From Pseudomonadota bacterium (lineage in GTDB: Bacteria; Desulfobacterota; Desulfobulbia; Desulfobulbales; JAHJIY01): a DNA stretch of 64,000 nucleotides. The stretch covers positions 56,010 through 120,009 of the forward strand of contig JAHJIY010000062.1 in assembly GCA_018823175.1 (NCBI GenBank). The letters are read 5' to 3'. Within the stretch, counting starts at the first letter, position 1, and each line of letters starts with the position of its first letter. This document shows positions 27,829-37,981 of the stretch, one piece after another. The notes below the pieces were generated by a model. It ran no database searches, was not told where the DNA came from, and saw nothing but the letters and a program-made list of their open reading frames with translations. The position numbers and the translations under genes are program-made.

Positions 27829-28470
27829 ATGCTTGAAATTCTCGATTTACCGGCCCTTGCCCTTAACTGCCTGTTCAGTATTTCAAGGGTGATGGCCGGG
27901 GTGAGCATGGCCATTGTCATCGGCATTGCGGTTGGGCTGTCCCGCAGCATTCTGCCGGCCGGCCTCAAGCGCAATAAACTGGTGAAATTTCTGTTCGAGG
28001 CCCCCAAATTCCCGCCGCCGATCGCCTGGATTCCCTTTGTAATCCTGCTCTGCGGGATTGGTGAATTCTCGGCCTACATCATCGTTTTTATCGGTGCCTT
28101 TTCTCCAATCTTCACCAGCACCTACGACGGGGCCGAATCGGTCTCGCCGGCGATCCGCGACTGCGCCCGTTCCCTGGAGATCAAGGGGGCGCGTTTTCTC
28201 TGGCAGATCATCTTCCCGGCCGCCCTACCCCAGATCTTTACCGGGATCCGGGTCGGGGTGAGCATGGGCTGGATGTCGGTGATCGCCGCCGAGATGATCA
28301 GCGGTCAGTCCGGTCTGGGTTATTCGATCCAGCTCAACCGGCTTAACATGCAGTACGACCTGATGACCGTCGACATCGTGATGATCGGCATTATCGGTTT
28401 TCTGCTTTTCGAATCCACCGTTTTTTTGCAGAAAAAAATCATCCCCTGGCACGAAGCCGGCGGGATGTAA
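27829..28470 (+). CDS. ABC importer permease (BPD_transp_1 family)
   Basis: This 213-residue inner-membrane protein has about five membrane segments and the coupling-helix motif (EIKGARFLWQIIFPAALPQI) that contacts the ATPase. It belongs to the SsuC/TauC/NrtB group. It is shorter than usual (about 250 residues) and seems to lack the first helix. The start follows the binding-protein stop by 4 bp, so the N-terminus is constrained by the operon. The ATPase gene begins 16 bp downstream. Confidence 0.9.
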   Translation: MLEILDLPALALNCLFSISRVMAGVSMAIVIGIAVGLSRSILPAGLKRNKLVKFLFEAPKFPPPIAWIPFVILLCGIGEFSAYIIVFIGAFSPIFTSTYDGAESVSPAIRDCARSLEIKGARFLWQIIFPAALPQIFTGIRVGVSMGWMSVIAAEMISGQSGLGYSIQLNRLNMQYDLMTVDIVMIGIIGFLLFESTVFLQKKIIPWHEAGGM

Positions 28471-28485
28471 GCGACCATCAAGAAC

Positions 28486-29139
28486 ATGATTGAATTTCAA
28501 CACATCTCACATCACTATCCCGGCAAACCGGAAAACCTGATCCTTGATGATATTTCATTGACGATCAGCAAAGGGGAATGTGTCGGCCTGACTGGCCCGT
28601 CCGGCTGCGGCAAAAGCACCCTGGCCAAGATCGGAGCCGGTCATGTCAGACCGGCGGCGGGCAAGGTCCTGGTCAATGGCCGCGATCTGACCTGCCGCCC
28701 GAACCGGGAAGTATTCATGATCCATCAGGAACCTGACCTTTTCCCCTGGCAGAAAGTGGCAAAACAGGTGGCCTTTGCGATGAGCAAACCGGACAACCGA
28801 AGGGTTGAGCAACTGCTGGCCCTGGTCAAGCTGCGCGGCTTTGAGAATTTCTACCCCGGTCAGCTTTCCGGCGGCATGAAAAAAAGACTGGCCCTGGCCC
28901 GGGCCCTGGCGGTTGACCCGGAACTGTTGATTCTTGATGAATCATTTTCCTCGCTGGATGCCACCCTGAAAAACGAACTTTATGAAGACCTCCGCCGGGT
29001 CTGGCAGAGCACCGGCACGACCATCCTGCTGATCACCCACCAATCGGCCGACCTGGCCAACCTGGCCCACCGGGAGATAAGACTCTCGGCCGCCAAGCCG
29101 ACCACCATCAGCGAAACAATCAATCTGGTCCGGACGTAA
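28486..29139 (+). CDS. ABC importer ATP-binding protein
   Basis: This 217-residue SsuB/TauB-type ATPase has Walker A GPSGCGKST (about 38-46), Q-loop in MIHQEPDLFPW, signature LSGGMKKRLALAR and Walker B LLILDESFSSLD, with the H-loop in LLITHQSADLA. All catalytic motifs are intact. The protein is slightly short at its C-terminus but complete as an ATPase domain. It closes the operon and converges with the BASS transporter gene, 12 bp away. Confidence 0.92.
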   Translation: MIEFQHISHHYPGKPENLILDDISLTISKGECVGLTGPSGCGKSTLAKIGAGHVRPAAGKVLVNGRDLTCRPNREVFMIHQEPDLFPWQKVAKQVAFAMSKPDNRRVEQLLALVKLRGFENFYPGQLSGGMKKRLALARALAVDPELLILDESFSSLDATLKNELYEDLRRVWQSTGTTILLITHQSADLANLAHREIRLSAAKPTTISETINLVRT

Positions 29140-29150
29140 ACCCCACGCCT

Positions 29151-30065
29151 CTATTTATCCTTGATCCGCAGATAGCGGCGGGCCACCGGGATAAAGCTGA
29201 ACAGACCGGCGTGACCGACAAAGACCAGGGCCGGCGCCAGCGAGGCCCGGGGATCATAGAACAGCAGAATGCCGGTGGCAATGGCCACATTCTTCATCGA
29301 CAGGGTAATAAAAAGGGCATTGGCCGTCCGGGCGGCAAACAGGCGGCCGCTCAGAAAACGGGCCAGAAACAGCACCCCGAAATCCTGAAAAAATGCCAGA
29401 ATCAACAACCCACCAATATTGCCGATCCCGGCATAACCGACATTGAGGCGGCCAACCGCGTTGCCAAAGAGAATAAAAATCAGCAGGCTCAAGGCGATCG
29501 CGTTACCGGCCCCGAGATAGGGTAAAACCGCCGCCCTGACTTTGGGCAGCTTTTCAGTGATCAGAAAACTGCAGAACAAAGGCACCGTAACCAGCAGCAG
29601 CATGATCTTCATCAACGGCGCCACCCGGACCGGCAGGATAGAAGCGGTCATCAACTTCAAAAGCAGCGGTGCGACCAGAGGCACCAACAGAGTCGAAACG
29701 ACCAGGAGCAGAAAAGAAAACTCCTCATCGCCCTGCAATTCCCTGGTAAAAAGCGGCGCCACCAGAGCGGCCGGCATCAGCGAGCCGAAAACAATCCCCA
29801 CAATAAACTGACTGTCGTTAATCAGCAGCCGGGCCAGCAGTAATTGAAGCAACGGGAAAAAGACGAACATCAGAAAAAGACCGGCCAGCAAAACAAAAGG
29901 CCGTTCCAGGACCGACGGCACCCTGCGCCATTCAATGGTCAACCCGGACAACAACATCAGGATAAACAAAAAGACAAAACCAAACGGCATCAGGGAAAGG
30001 GCCGCATATGGAAAGAATATCCCGGCCGCTACGGCCGCGAGAATCGGGACCCCAAAAAATCTCAT
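29151..30065 (-). CDS. BASS-family (bile acid:sodium symporter-like) transporter
   Basis: This 304-residue integral membrane protein has nine or ten hydrophobic segments. The central crossover region (LFGNAVGRLNVGYAGIGNIG and LFITLSMKNVAIATGILLF) is typical of BASS proteins, which import organic anions with sodium. The start at ATG 30065 is chosen because AGGAG lies seven bases upstream; an in-frame TTG 60 bases further up is less likely. The substrate is unknown. It is convergent with the ABC operon and divergent from the phosphodiesterase gene. Confidence 0.85.
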   Translation of the reverse strand: MRFFGVPILAAVAAGIFFPYAALSLMPFGFVFLFILMLLSGLTIEWRRVPSVLERPFVLLAGLFLMFVFFPLLQLLLARLLINDSQFIVGIVFGSLMPAALVAPLFTRELQGDEEFSFLLLVVSTLLVPLVAPLLLKLMTASILPVRVAPLMKIMLLLVTVPLFCSFLITEKLPKVRAAVLPYLGAGNAIALSLLIFILFGNAVGRLNVGYAGIGNIGGLLILAFFQDFGVLFLARFLSGRLFAARTANALFITLSMKNVAIATGILLFYDPRASLAPALVFVGHAGLFSFIPVARRYLRIKDK

Positions 30066-30211
30066 TTTGCTCCTTGCCGGCAAATTAGCCGGGCTGCTTA
30101 AGAAAAAATGTAACAAAACGGTCAATCGTTAATGTAAAACTATCTAGCTTTAACCGAGGAAAATATTTATCATAGTCGCGCAATAAAAACCAACACAAAG
30201 GACACGCTTTC

Positions 30212-32302
30212 TTGCAGACCGCCAACAAAAAAACCATCTATTACGGACTAACCGTTCTGGTCACCATGATTCTGGCCGGCCTGCTCTACCTCTCGGCAAA
30301 CCGGGAACAGAAATCTGCCGAACCGGACACCGACCACCACCTGAAACTATACTGGTTTATCCCCGACGGCCTGCGGGCCGAGCCGACTATTTTCAAAATA
30401 TTTGACTGGGCGGCAGAAGGAAAGCTGCCCAATCTCAAAAAAATGATGGAGCTCGGCAGCTGGGGCTATTCGATGCCGGTCTTCCCAGGTCACACCCCAA
30501 CCAACTTCGCCACCCTGCTTACCGGCTCCACCCCGAAAGTCCACGGGATCGCCGACGGTCCGATGCATATCGAAGGTTACCCGCTGAAAATGGTCTCCAA
30601 GGGCGGCTTCAGTTCTGTGGCCAAAAAAGTACCGCCGATCTGGTATACCCTCGAAGAACGGGGATTGATCGCCACCGTCCTTTCGGTCCCCGGTTCAACC
30701 CCGCCCGAACTTGACAGCGGCATCACCATTCGCGGCCGATGGGGCGGCTGGGGGGTAGATTTCCCGGCCGTAATTTTCCACAGCGGCGCCGACCTTGCTT
30801 TGCGCAAAACACAGGCGATGGACAACCGGGTCTTCAGTTACGGTTCGGAATTGACCAGATATATCGACCCCACAGATCTGGCCGACTGGCAGCTTGATCT
30901 GCCCCCGACTTTCAGCCCGGCTAAAGAAGCCGCCCTGGCCAACTGGGGGACAACCATATTCGCCCTGTTCTACGATACCACCGACAACGGGGTGGCCGAT
31001 TACGACCGGGTGCTGTTCTCGGCCGACAAGAATACGGTAATGGCCGACCTCGGGACCGGCGACTGGAGTTCCTGGCTACCGGTCACCCTGGAATGGGAAC
31101 TACAGAACGACTACAATATCCACACTCCGAAAAGAATGGCCTGGGAACGCTCCCTTTCAGCGATCACCGTCGCCACCACCACCTCGTTTTGCGTAATTGA
31201 TGCCAGGCCGGAAAGTTTCCGGCTCCGTTTCCTTTATGACAACCTCAACCAGTATCTGGTCAAACCCTCGTTCCTCAGCCGCGAGATCGGCGAAGCCCTG
31301 GGACCGATGGTCGATTTCCCAGACAACTACCCACCGCAACTGATCTACACCGAGGGCGACCGGGCCACCTTCCTGGAAGAAAGCCGCCGCTCCCTGACCT
31401 GGCATCGGAAGGCCGCCGCCTGGCTGACCAAGAACAGCAACAGCGACCTGATCATCCACGACACTTACACCCCCAACCAGATGCTGACCAGCCGCTGGTG
31501 GATGGCTCACCTCGATCCGGCCAGCAGCCGCTATGCCGCAACCGACGAGGCGACCAGAGAGGAGCGCCGGCAGGAAGTCATGGAGATGTATCAAGGAATC
31601 GATCAGATCCTCGGCGAGATCATGAAAGGAGCCGACCCGGACACCGTGATCGTCTTCAGTTCCGACCACGGCATCTTGCCCCTGAACCAGGAAGTCCTGC
31701 TCAATAATTTCCTGGCCGCTCATGGGCTGCTAAATTTTACCGTTGATCAATTTACCGGCACTTACGTGATCGACTGGGCCAAAACCAAAGCCGTTTTTCT
31801 GAAAATGGACAATATCTATTTGAACCCGGCCGGGCTGGACGGCAATTATCATCGGGCCTCCGGGCCGGCTTATGATAAATTGCGGCAGGAGGTCATCCGG
31901 CTGGTCAAGGAAGAATTAAAGGACTCGGAGGGCAACAGCCCACTGGAACGGATCGTGAAGTGGGAGGATGCCGCAACCGAGCTGGGACTACCGGCCGACC
32001 GGGTCGGCGACCTGGTTATCGCCAACCACCCCGGATACAACTGGATTGAGGACCTCACCAGCCAGCAGGAAGTTTTCCGGGATTCCCTGAAAAGCGGCTA
32101 CAAACAGGCAATTATCCCCGAAAGCTCGGAAGGAATGCTGACCCCCTTTGTGATCATGGGCCCGGGGGTCAAAAAAGGTTTCCAGTTGCCCGAGATCATC
32201 CGCCATATCGATCAATACCCGACGATCATGACCCTGCTTGATCAACCGGTCCCCGATTTTGTCGAAGGCCGACCCCGGATAGAACTCTTCACCGGCAATT
32301 AA
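30212..32302 (+). CDS. Alkaline-phosphatase superfamily phosphodiesterase (type I PDE/NPP-like), membrane-anchored
   Basis: This 696-residue protein has an N-terminal signal anchor at about 10-28 and a large periplasmic catalytic domain. The metal Asp is in FIPDGLR (about residue 50), the nucleophilic Thr in PGHTPTNFATLLTG, and the second metal motif in VFSSDHGILPL. Unlike the two sulfatase-like proteins in this window, all expected metal ligands are visible. The start is a TTG with AAAGGA about ten bases upstream. Relatives act on nucleotides, phosphodiesters or phosphonates; the substrate is unknown. It is followed by two other secreted hydrolase-fold proteins. Confidence 0.85.
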   Translation: MQTANKKTIYYGLTVLVTMILAGLLYLSANREQKSAEPDTDHHLKLYWFIPDGLRAEPTIFKIFDWAAEGKLPNLKKMMELGSWGYSMPVFPGHTPTNFATLLTGSTPKVHGIADGPMHIEGYPLKMVSKGGFSSVAKKVPPIWYTLEERGLIATVLSVPGSTPPELDSGITIRGRWGGWGVDFPAVIFHSGADLALRKTQAMDNRVFSYGSELTRYIDPTDLADWQLDLPPTFSPAKEAALANWGTTIFALFYDTTDNGVADYDRVLFSADKNTVMADLGTGDWSSWLPVTLEWELQNDYNIHTPKRMAWERSLSAITVATTTSFCVIDARPESFRLRFLYDNLNQYLVKPSFLSREIGEALGPMVDFPDNYPPQLIYTEGDRATFLEESRRSLTWHRKAAAWLTKNSNSDLIIHDTYTPNQMLTSRWWMAHLDPASSRYAATDEATREERRQEVMEMYQGIDQILGEIMKGADPDTVIVFSSDHGILPLNQEVLLNNFLAAHGLLNFTVDQFTGTYVIDWAKTKAVFLKMDNIYLNPAGLDGNYHRASGPAYDKLRQEVIRLVKEELKDSEGNSPLERIVKWEDAATELGLPADRVGDLVIANHPGYNWIEDLTSQQEVFRDSLKSGYKQAIIPESSEGMLTPFVIMGPGVKKGFQLPEIIRHIDQYPTIMTLLDQPVPDFVEGRPRIELFTGN

Positions 32303-32488
32303 GGGTGGTCGCAAAAAAGAATTGCCGGTATTGTTACATCTTTCGCCGGGTCAAGCATGGAATTCATGCTCGTTTCGACAAACAAAGCGAAACAATTTGG
32401 ATAATCCGGCCCAGTAAATTTACAACCGTGGCCTACCATAAACATTTACCTCTTACTATCAGCCCCGCAGATTCCCGGAGGAAGCTGA

Positions 32489-33478
32489 ATGAAAACCGCC
32501 AGTGAATTTAATTATCTTGGCCGCATTTTTCTTTTATTAATCATCCTGTCCGCCATGCTCCCGCCCGCCATCTCCAAGGCCAGCGATAAAAATGAGTCCG
32601 CCACCAGAATCGTCCTGCTCGGTACCGGCAACCCCCAGCCTGACCCGGACCGGGCCGGGTCAGCCACTGCGATCATCGTCAACCAAACCGCCTACCTGGT
32701 CGATTTCGGTCCCGGCGTGGTACGACGGGCCGCGGCCGCCCTGCGCGACAAAGGAATCAGAGAACTCTATCCCCCAAAGATCCGGGTCGTTTTCAACACC
32801 CACCTTCATTCCGATCATACGGTCGGATACGCCGACCTGATCCTTACCCCATGGACCATGGGGCGCCGGGTGCCTCTGGAGGTCTACGGCCCGCCCGGCC
32901 TCAAGGAGATGACCGAACATCTTCTGGCGGCCTATAAAGAAGATATCAGGATCCGCACCGAAGGGCTGGAAGCGATCCCCAAAGAATCCCTGCAGGTCAA
33001 TGTTCACTTGGTGAAACCAGGAGTAGTCTACCAGGACGACAATGTCAAAGTCACCGCCTTCCCGACCAGTCATGGTGACTGGGAACATTCTTTCGGCTAT
33101 CGCTTCGACACCGCCGACCGCAGCATCGTTATTCCCGGTGACACCACCCCGACCCAGGCCACGATTGATGCCTGCAACGGTTGCGACATTCTGATTCACG
33201 AGGCGTTGACCATGAAGTTCGTCAACAACTCGCGCCGCCCAAATCCCCAAGGATTTGATCTGAAAAAATATGCCGCCACCTACCATACGACAACCAGCCA
33301 GTTAGCCGAGCTTGCCAACAAGGCCAAACCGGGACTATTGATCCTGCACCACAACCCGATATCTCTGCGGCCCGACAAACGACCAATGGCCTCCACCCCG
33401 GCTGATCTCTTAAACGAAATCACCACCGCCGGCTACAAAGGCAAGGTGGTCGTCGGTCACGACCTTGACGTTTATTAA
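32489..33478 (+). CDS. Secreted metallo-beta-lactamase-fold hydrolase
   Basis: This 329-residue protein has a signal peptide (about 1-30, ending near AISKAS). The MBL fold starts RIVLLGTGNPQPDPDRAGS and carries the zinc motif THLHSDHTVGYADL, then TSHGDWEHSFGYRF, VIPGDTTPTQ and a late His in LILHHNP. This pattern is closest to the RNase Z-like / arylsulfatase subgroup. Export argues for a small-molecule ester or sulfate substrate rather than RNA. GGAGG lies eight bases before the ATG. Confidence 0.88.
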   Translation: MKTASEFNYLGRIFLLLIILSAMLPPAISKASDKNESATRIVLLGTGNPQPDPDRAGSATAIIVNQTAYLVDFGPGVVRRAAAALRDKGIRELYPPKIRVVFNTHLHSDHTVGYADLILTPWTMGRRVPLEVYGPPGLKEMTEHLLAAYKEDIRIRTEGLEAIPKESLQVNVHLVKPGVVYQDDNVKVTAFPTSHGDWEHSFGYRFDTADRSIVIPGDTTPTQATIDACNGCDILIHEALTMKFVNNSRRPNPQGFDLKKYAATYHTTTSQLAELANKAKPGLLILHHNPISLRPDKRPMASTPADLLNEITTAGYKGKVVVGHDLDVY

Positions 33479-33596
33479 AATTTGAACAAGCAACGCGAAA
33501 TGTACTCCCCAAGGTTCAAAGTCTTACCCTTATCTACCACCGGGAGCCTCAATGCTGAAAAAATTTCATCAAAAACCAACAAAGAGACCATGACCC

Positions 33597-35273
33597 ATGC
33601 GATATTCGGTATTTACCAGTAAATTTACCCAGCTCATCTTCCTGCCGCTGGCCATTATCCTGCTGCTGACCTCCACCATTATCTTAACCAGCGCCGCGGA
33701 AACAAAACCTCCTGAACATCCCCGCCATGAAGATACCAATGTAATCCTGATCTCCCTGCAATGCCTGCGCCCTGATCATCTTGGCACATACGGCTACCAG
33801 AGAGAAACCAGCAAAAACATCGACAAGCTGGCCGAGAGCTCGGTCCTTTTTGAAAATGCCATCGCCCAGGCCAACCTGACCCCGGTCGCCCAAATGAGCG
33901 TTTTGACCTCACAGTACCCGCGGGTCAACGGCATGATCTCATTCGAGGTCAGCAAAGAGATGGTCACCGCAACCACCCTGCCGGCCGTCCTGAAAAATTA
34001 CGGTTACACAACCGCCGCCACCCACAGTTCCCCTGAGTTTTTCATGCGCTATGACACCAAAGGCAATACCGTCGTCAATCCAGGCGATATCTTTTCCCGG
34101 GGATTTGATTATTACGGTCGCACCAGGCGCGGACCAGGCGGCGGCAGCATAAGGAAAGCTCCGACCGAGGCCTTTAAATGGCTGCAGGAAAACCATGACA
34201 AGAAGTTCTTCCTGTGGATCGGCAGCGGCGTGATCCACATGCCTTACGGCGCGACCGTCCCCAAAAAACTGCAAAGCATGTACGATCCGCCTGATTACAA
34301 ACCATTCTGGGAACAATTGCCAATCAAGGCCAAAAATGGGCCGGCCAAAGGCAGCCCTGCTTACGATATCTTTTCCCGGGTCTACAACAACCAGTTCTTC
34401 TGGGATTTCAAACCAATTCACAAACTCACTGATGACGACATCAGTTACGTTAATGGCCGTTATGATACCGGGGTATATTACACCGATCTGTTCATCGGCC
34501 AGTTACTGGCCCTTCTGGACAGCCTCGACCTGACGAAAAAAACCATGATCGTGCTTCATTCAATCCACGGCGAAGACCTGGGCGAAGGCGGCAGATTTTT
34601 CCATTACGATGTAACTGACACCGTAGTCAAAAATGCGCTGCTCGTCAGGTTCCCGGATGACCGCTTCAAGGGCAAGAGAATAAAAGAGCAGGTCCAGGGG
34701 ATCGATATCATGCCGACCGTGCTCGAATATCTAGATATCCCCTTACCGCACGAGGCCCAGGGTGGCAGCCTCCTGCCGCTGATCAAAGGGGTTGGCCCCG
34801 CTCCAAGCGAATTTGCCTATATTGACCGGATGCCATGGTGGGAATACACCTTAAGCAAGTGGTACCTGGAGTTCCAGAAAAACGATCAGAAGGCACCGTT
34901 TTCAGCAAAAGAACTAGCCGCCATTGATCAATATCTACCGACCCTGCAAGCAAGCTTTGAGCAGCTGGGCTACCCGCCGGGCGACATTGCTATCAGAAAC
35001 AATGACTGGAAACTGATCATCAGGAAAAACATCGGCCTGCTCAACAAACTGTCATGGTGGAGCTTCATCACCGCCCAGAAGCATGATGTGATTGAAACCG
35101 AACTTTACGACCTGCAAAAGGACCCGCTCGAAATGCACAATATTGCCGCGGCACACCCGGAGAGAGTCAAAACGCTCAAAGAAAAACTACTGGTCTGGGA
35201 CGGTTCCATCGAACGACAGAAGGCGAGATATAACCAGAATGATCAACGATTGATCATCCCCTATCCCGAGTGA
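33597..35273 (+). CDS. Secreted sulfatase-fold protein with degenerate active site
   Basis: This 558-residue protein has a signal peptide at about 1-33. The fold is recognisable from RPDHLGTYGYQRETSKNIDK, the TSQYPRVNG segment and the C-terminal ELYDLQKDPLEMHNIA. Against active sulfatases, the first metal Asp of the DTLRADH-type motif is Gln (SLQCLRPDH), the FGly Cys/Ser position is Leu in ANLTPVAQ, and the Asp of the DHGE motif is Ile (SIHGEDLGEGG). Loss at three conserved positions suggests it is not a standard sulfatase; a Thr in LTP could still serve as nucleophile. It lies 118 bp after the MBL gene and 36 bp before the GT2 gene. Confidence 0.8.
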   Translation: MRYSVFTSKFTQLIFLPLAIILLLTSTIILTSAAETKPPEHPRHEDTNVILISLQCLRPDHLGTYGYQRETSKNIDKLAESSVLFENAIAQANLTPVAQMSVLTSQYPRVNGMISFEVSKEMVTATTLPAVLKNYGYTTAATHSSPEFFMRYDTKGNTVVNPGDIFSRGFDYYGRTRRGPGGGSIRKAPTEAFKWLQENHDKKFFLWIGSGVIHMPYGATVPKKLQSMYDPPDYKPFWEQLPIKAKNGPAKGSPAYDIFSRVYNNQFFWDFKPIHKLTDDDISYVNGRYDTGVYYTDLFIGQLLALLDSLDLTKKTMIVLHSIHGEDLGEGGRFFHYDVTDTVVKNALLVRFPDDRFKGKRIKEQVQGIDIMPTVLEYLDIPLPHEAQGGSLLPLIKGVGPAPSEFAYIDRMPWWEYTLSKWYLEFQKNDQKAPFSAKELAAIDQYLPTLQASFEQLGYPPGDIAIRNNDWKLIIRKNIGLLNKLSWWSFITAQKHDVIETELYDLQKDPLEMHNIAAAHPERVKTLKEKLLVWDGSIERQKARYNQNDQRLIIPYPE

Positions 35274-35309
35274 CCATGATCAAACTGAAAGTTCAGCAGG
35301 CATGAAAAA

Positions 35310-36005
35310 ATGAACGATTTCACCTTAAGCATTGTTATCCCGATTTTTAATGAAAAAAATACGATCGGAGAAATCCTTAAAACGGTAAGAGCGACCCCTT
35401 ACCGCAAGGAGATTATTCTGGTCGATGACGGCTCGACGGACGGGACCAGAGAGATCCTGCGTGAACTTGACCAACCGGATCTCAAAATCATCCTTCATTC
35501 TCACAACCAGGGAAAAGGCGCCGCCTTAAAAAGTGGTTTTGCCGCGGCCTCCGGCGACATCGTAATCATCCAGGACGCGGACCTGGAGTACGACCCGAGA
35601 GAATACCCGGTCCTCATACAGCCTATTCTTGACCACAAAGCGGATGTAGTCTACGGCTCACGCTTCGCCGGACACGGCGCCCACCGGGTCATCTATTTCT
35701 GGCATTATGTCGGTAATCGCTTTCTGACCCTGCTCTCCAACCTGTTCACCAACCTCAACCTCAGCGACATGGAAACCTGTTACAAGGTCTTCCGACGCGA
35801 GGTCCTGGAGAACTTTACCATTAATGAAAAACGTTTCGGGGTCGAGCCGGAGATCACCGCTAAAATCGCCAAGATTCAAAGAATAAGAATTTATGAGGTG
35901 CCAATCTCTTATTACGGACGAACCTATGAAGAAGGGAAGAAGATCGGCTGGAAGGATGGGATAAAAGCTGTCTGGTGCATATTGCGCTATAATATTTTCA
36001 AATAA
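35310..36005 (+). CDS. Glycosyltransferase family 2 (dolichol-phosphate-mannose synthase-like)
   Basis: This 231-residue cytoplasmic enzyme has the GT-A start [27 protein letters not shown], and the metal-binding DAD in [11 protein letters not shown]. The core is like DPM1/polyprenyl-phosphate sugar transferases: [14 protein letters not shown] and [15 protein letters not shown], with an acceptor-loop arginine. It lacks C-terminal membrane helices. It would load a sugar on a polyprenyl phosphate. The start has no strong ribosome site. It follows the sulfatase-like gene by 36 bp. Confidence 0.9.
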   Translation: MNDFTLSIVIPIFNEKNTIGEILKTVRATPYRKEIILVDDGSTDGTREILRELDQPDLKIILHSHNQGKGAALKSGFAAASGDIVIIQDADLEYDPREYPVLIQPILDHKADVVYGSRFAGHGAHRVIYFWHYVGNRFLTLLSNLFTNLNLSDMETCYKVFRREVLENFTINEKRFGVEPEITAKIAKIQRIRIYEVPISYYGRTYEEGKKIGWKDGIKAVWCILRYNIFK

Positions 36006-36014
36006 TCAACAGAA

Positions 36015-36073
36015 CTTATACCACAAGGGCATAAGTTTCGTTTGAGCCGACTAGCGGCTCAACTCAGCTTTAA
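36015..36073 (+). repeat. Dispersed hairpin repeat, copy R3
   Basis: It contains CAAGGGCATAAGTTTCG, the stem-loop TTGAGCCG-ACTAG-CGGCTCAA and CTCAGCTTTAA. It is nearly identical to R4 at 41729 and lies just after the GT2 stop codon. Confidence 0.75.
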
Positions 36074-36149
36074 CTTCCACTTAATCCTGTTTTGTTATTT
36101 CAACAGTCCCAGTCGTAACTGATTAGTTTCTACCAGCCAGGGAAACAAT

Positions 36150-37973
36150 TCAGGTTTCTTTACTGATCAGAAAACTACCCATTACCAGATAATCCATGTC
36201 AGTATTAAAAAAACATTGGTAGGCATCATCCGGAGTACAGACGATCGGCTCACCGCGCACATTAAAACTTGTATTAACCAGAAGACTGCAACCGGTGATT
36301 TTTTTAAACTCATTTATAAGATGCCAATAGATTGGATTGGTTTGCTTACTGACAGTTTGAACCCTGGCCGAAAAATCCACATGAGTAACAGCCGGGATAT
36401 CGGACCTGAGCTGATAAAGCCGATCATACATATCGATATCATCATAATTGGCAGGCAGTTTTTTACGCCGCCTCTCGATCACCGAAGCCACCAGCAGCAT
36501 ATATGGCGATTGATCGGCCAGATCGAAGTAATCGCCGACATCTTCTTCCAGTACCGATGGGGCGAAAGGTCTGAACCCTTCTCTCTTCTTTATTTTAAGG
36601 TTAAGGCGTTTCTGCATTTCAGGATTACGGGGATCGCCAAGAATACTCCGATTGCCCAAGGCACGGGGGCCCCACTCCATTCGGCCCTGAAACCAGCCCA
36701 CCACCTTGCCGTCGGCCAAAAGTTCGGAAACCTTTGCTGCCAGTTGCTGGGAATCCTCAAATTGGTGATAATCAGTCCGGTATTTTCTGCATATTCTCTT
36801 GATGTCCACATCTGAAAATTCGGGCCCCAAATAGCATCCCTGCATCTTGTCCGACTGATCATCATTAAGCAATCGCGATTGTTTATGCCAAAGATGGTAA
36901 GCCGCAAAAGCCGCCCCCAGAGCTCCGCCAGCATCTCCGGCCGCCGGCTGGATCCAGATATCATCAAAAATTTTCTCCCGAAGAAGCTTTCCGTTTGCCA
37001 CACAGTTCAGCGCTACCCCGCCGGCCATGACCAGATTCCGGCAATCGGTCAACTGCCGGGCAGTCCGGGCAAGCCTGAAGACCACTTCTTCGGTAACCTC
37101 CTGGATTGCCAGGGCCAAGTCCATATGGTGTTGACTGATCTCCGCCTCGGCCTCTCTTTTCGGAAAACCGAAAAGTTCATGCCATTTCCGGTCATGGCAC
37201 ATTTTAAGATTAGTCGCATAATCAAAATATTCCATATTGAGGACCAGGCTGCCATCATCACGCAAATCGACCAGCTTTTCAAAAATCAGTCTCTTATATA
37301 CCTGAAGTGATTCTCCCGCTTTGTTCCCATAAGGAGCCAGGCCCATCAACTTATATTCGCCGCTGTTTACCTTAAAACCAAGATAATAGGTGAAGGCCGA
37401 ATACAAAAGACCAATGGAGTGCGGAAAGTTCAACTCGCGCAAAAAAGAAATCTCCCGATCTTTACCATGACCAATACTGGTAGTCGTCCACTCGCCAACC
37501 CCATCAATCGTCAGGATAGCAGCTTCCTCAAAGGGCGAAGGATAAAAGGCGCTGGCGGCATGGGAAAAATGGTGCTCAGGGAAAAGAAGCGGCGGTTTTT
37601 TCCCAAGTTTACCGTCCCCGATCCTCTCCAGCTCATCCCAGATGAGCTTTTTCATAAATATTTTTTCTTTGATCCAGACCGGAATGGCCGACAGAAAACT
37701 TCGCAGACCGGTTGGGGCGAATGAGTGATACGTTTCGAGAAGTCGTTCAAATTTCAGAAGAGGTTTATCATAAAAAACGATGGAATCCAGCTCTTCAACC
37801 GACAAACCCGCCTCGTTCAGGACATAGGTGATGGCCTGATTCGGAAAGGACTGATCGTGCTTGATTCGGGTAAACCTTTCTTCCTGAGCCGCCGCGACAA
37901 TCTCGCCGTCCTGCAGCAAGACGGCGCCGCTATCATGATAAAAGGCCGATATTCCGAGAATTGATAAGGGCAT
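36150..37973 (-). CDS. Carbamoyltransferase (NodU/TobZ/SxtI family)
   Basis: This 607-residue enzyme transfers a carbamoyl group from carbamoyl phosphate, through carbamoyl-AMP, to a hydroxyl of a sugar or natural product. The N-terminal Kae1-like domain has the metal-binding HHFSHAASAF, LTIDGVGEW and GGVALNCVANGKL; the C-terminal YrdC-like domain has GRMEWGPRALGNRSIL and NTSFNVRGEPIVC. The start at ATG 37973 is supported by AAGGGA six bases upstream. An in-frame extension to 38111 would overlap the DUF5989 gene and is rejected. It is the last gene of a three-gene cassette with the DUF5989 and SxtJ-like membrane proteins. Confidence 0.93.
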   Translation of the reverse strand: MPLSILGISAFYHDSGAVLLQDGEIVAAAQEERFTRIKHDQSFPNQAITYVLNEAGLSVEELDSIVFYDKPLLKFERLLETYHSFAPTGLRSFLSAIPVWIKEKIFMKKLIWDELERIGDGKLGKKPPLLFPEHHFSHAASAFYPSPFEEAAILTIDGVGEWTTTSIGHGKDREISFLRELNFPHSIGLLYSAFTYYLGFKVNSGEYKLMGLAPYGNKAGESLQVYKRLIFEKLVDLRDDGSLVLNMEYFDYATNLKMCHDRKWHELFGFPKREAEAEISQHHMDLALAIQEVTEEVVFRLARTARQLTDCRNLVMAGGVALNCVANGKLLREKIFDDIWIQPAAGDAGGALGAAFAAYHLWHKQSRLLNDDQSDKMQGCYLGPEFSDVDIKRICRKYRTDYHQFEDSQQLAAKVSELLADGKVVGWFQGRMEWGPRALGNRSILGDPRNPEMQKRLNLKIKKREGFRPFAPSVLEEDVGDYFDLADQSPYMLLVASVIERRRKKLPANYDDIDMYDRLYQLRSDIPAVTHVDFSARVQTVSKQTNPIYWHLINEFKKITGCSLLVNTSFNVRGEPIVCTPDDAYQCFFNTDMDYLVMGSFLISKET

Positions 37974-37981
37974 GATATCCC

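Noticed and set aside
29139..29151. Bidirectional terminator between the converging ABC ATPase and BASS genes
   Set aside because: The gap is 11 bp with no stem-loop or T-run.
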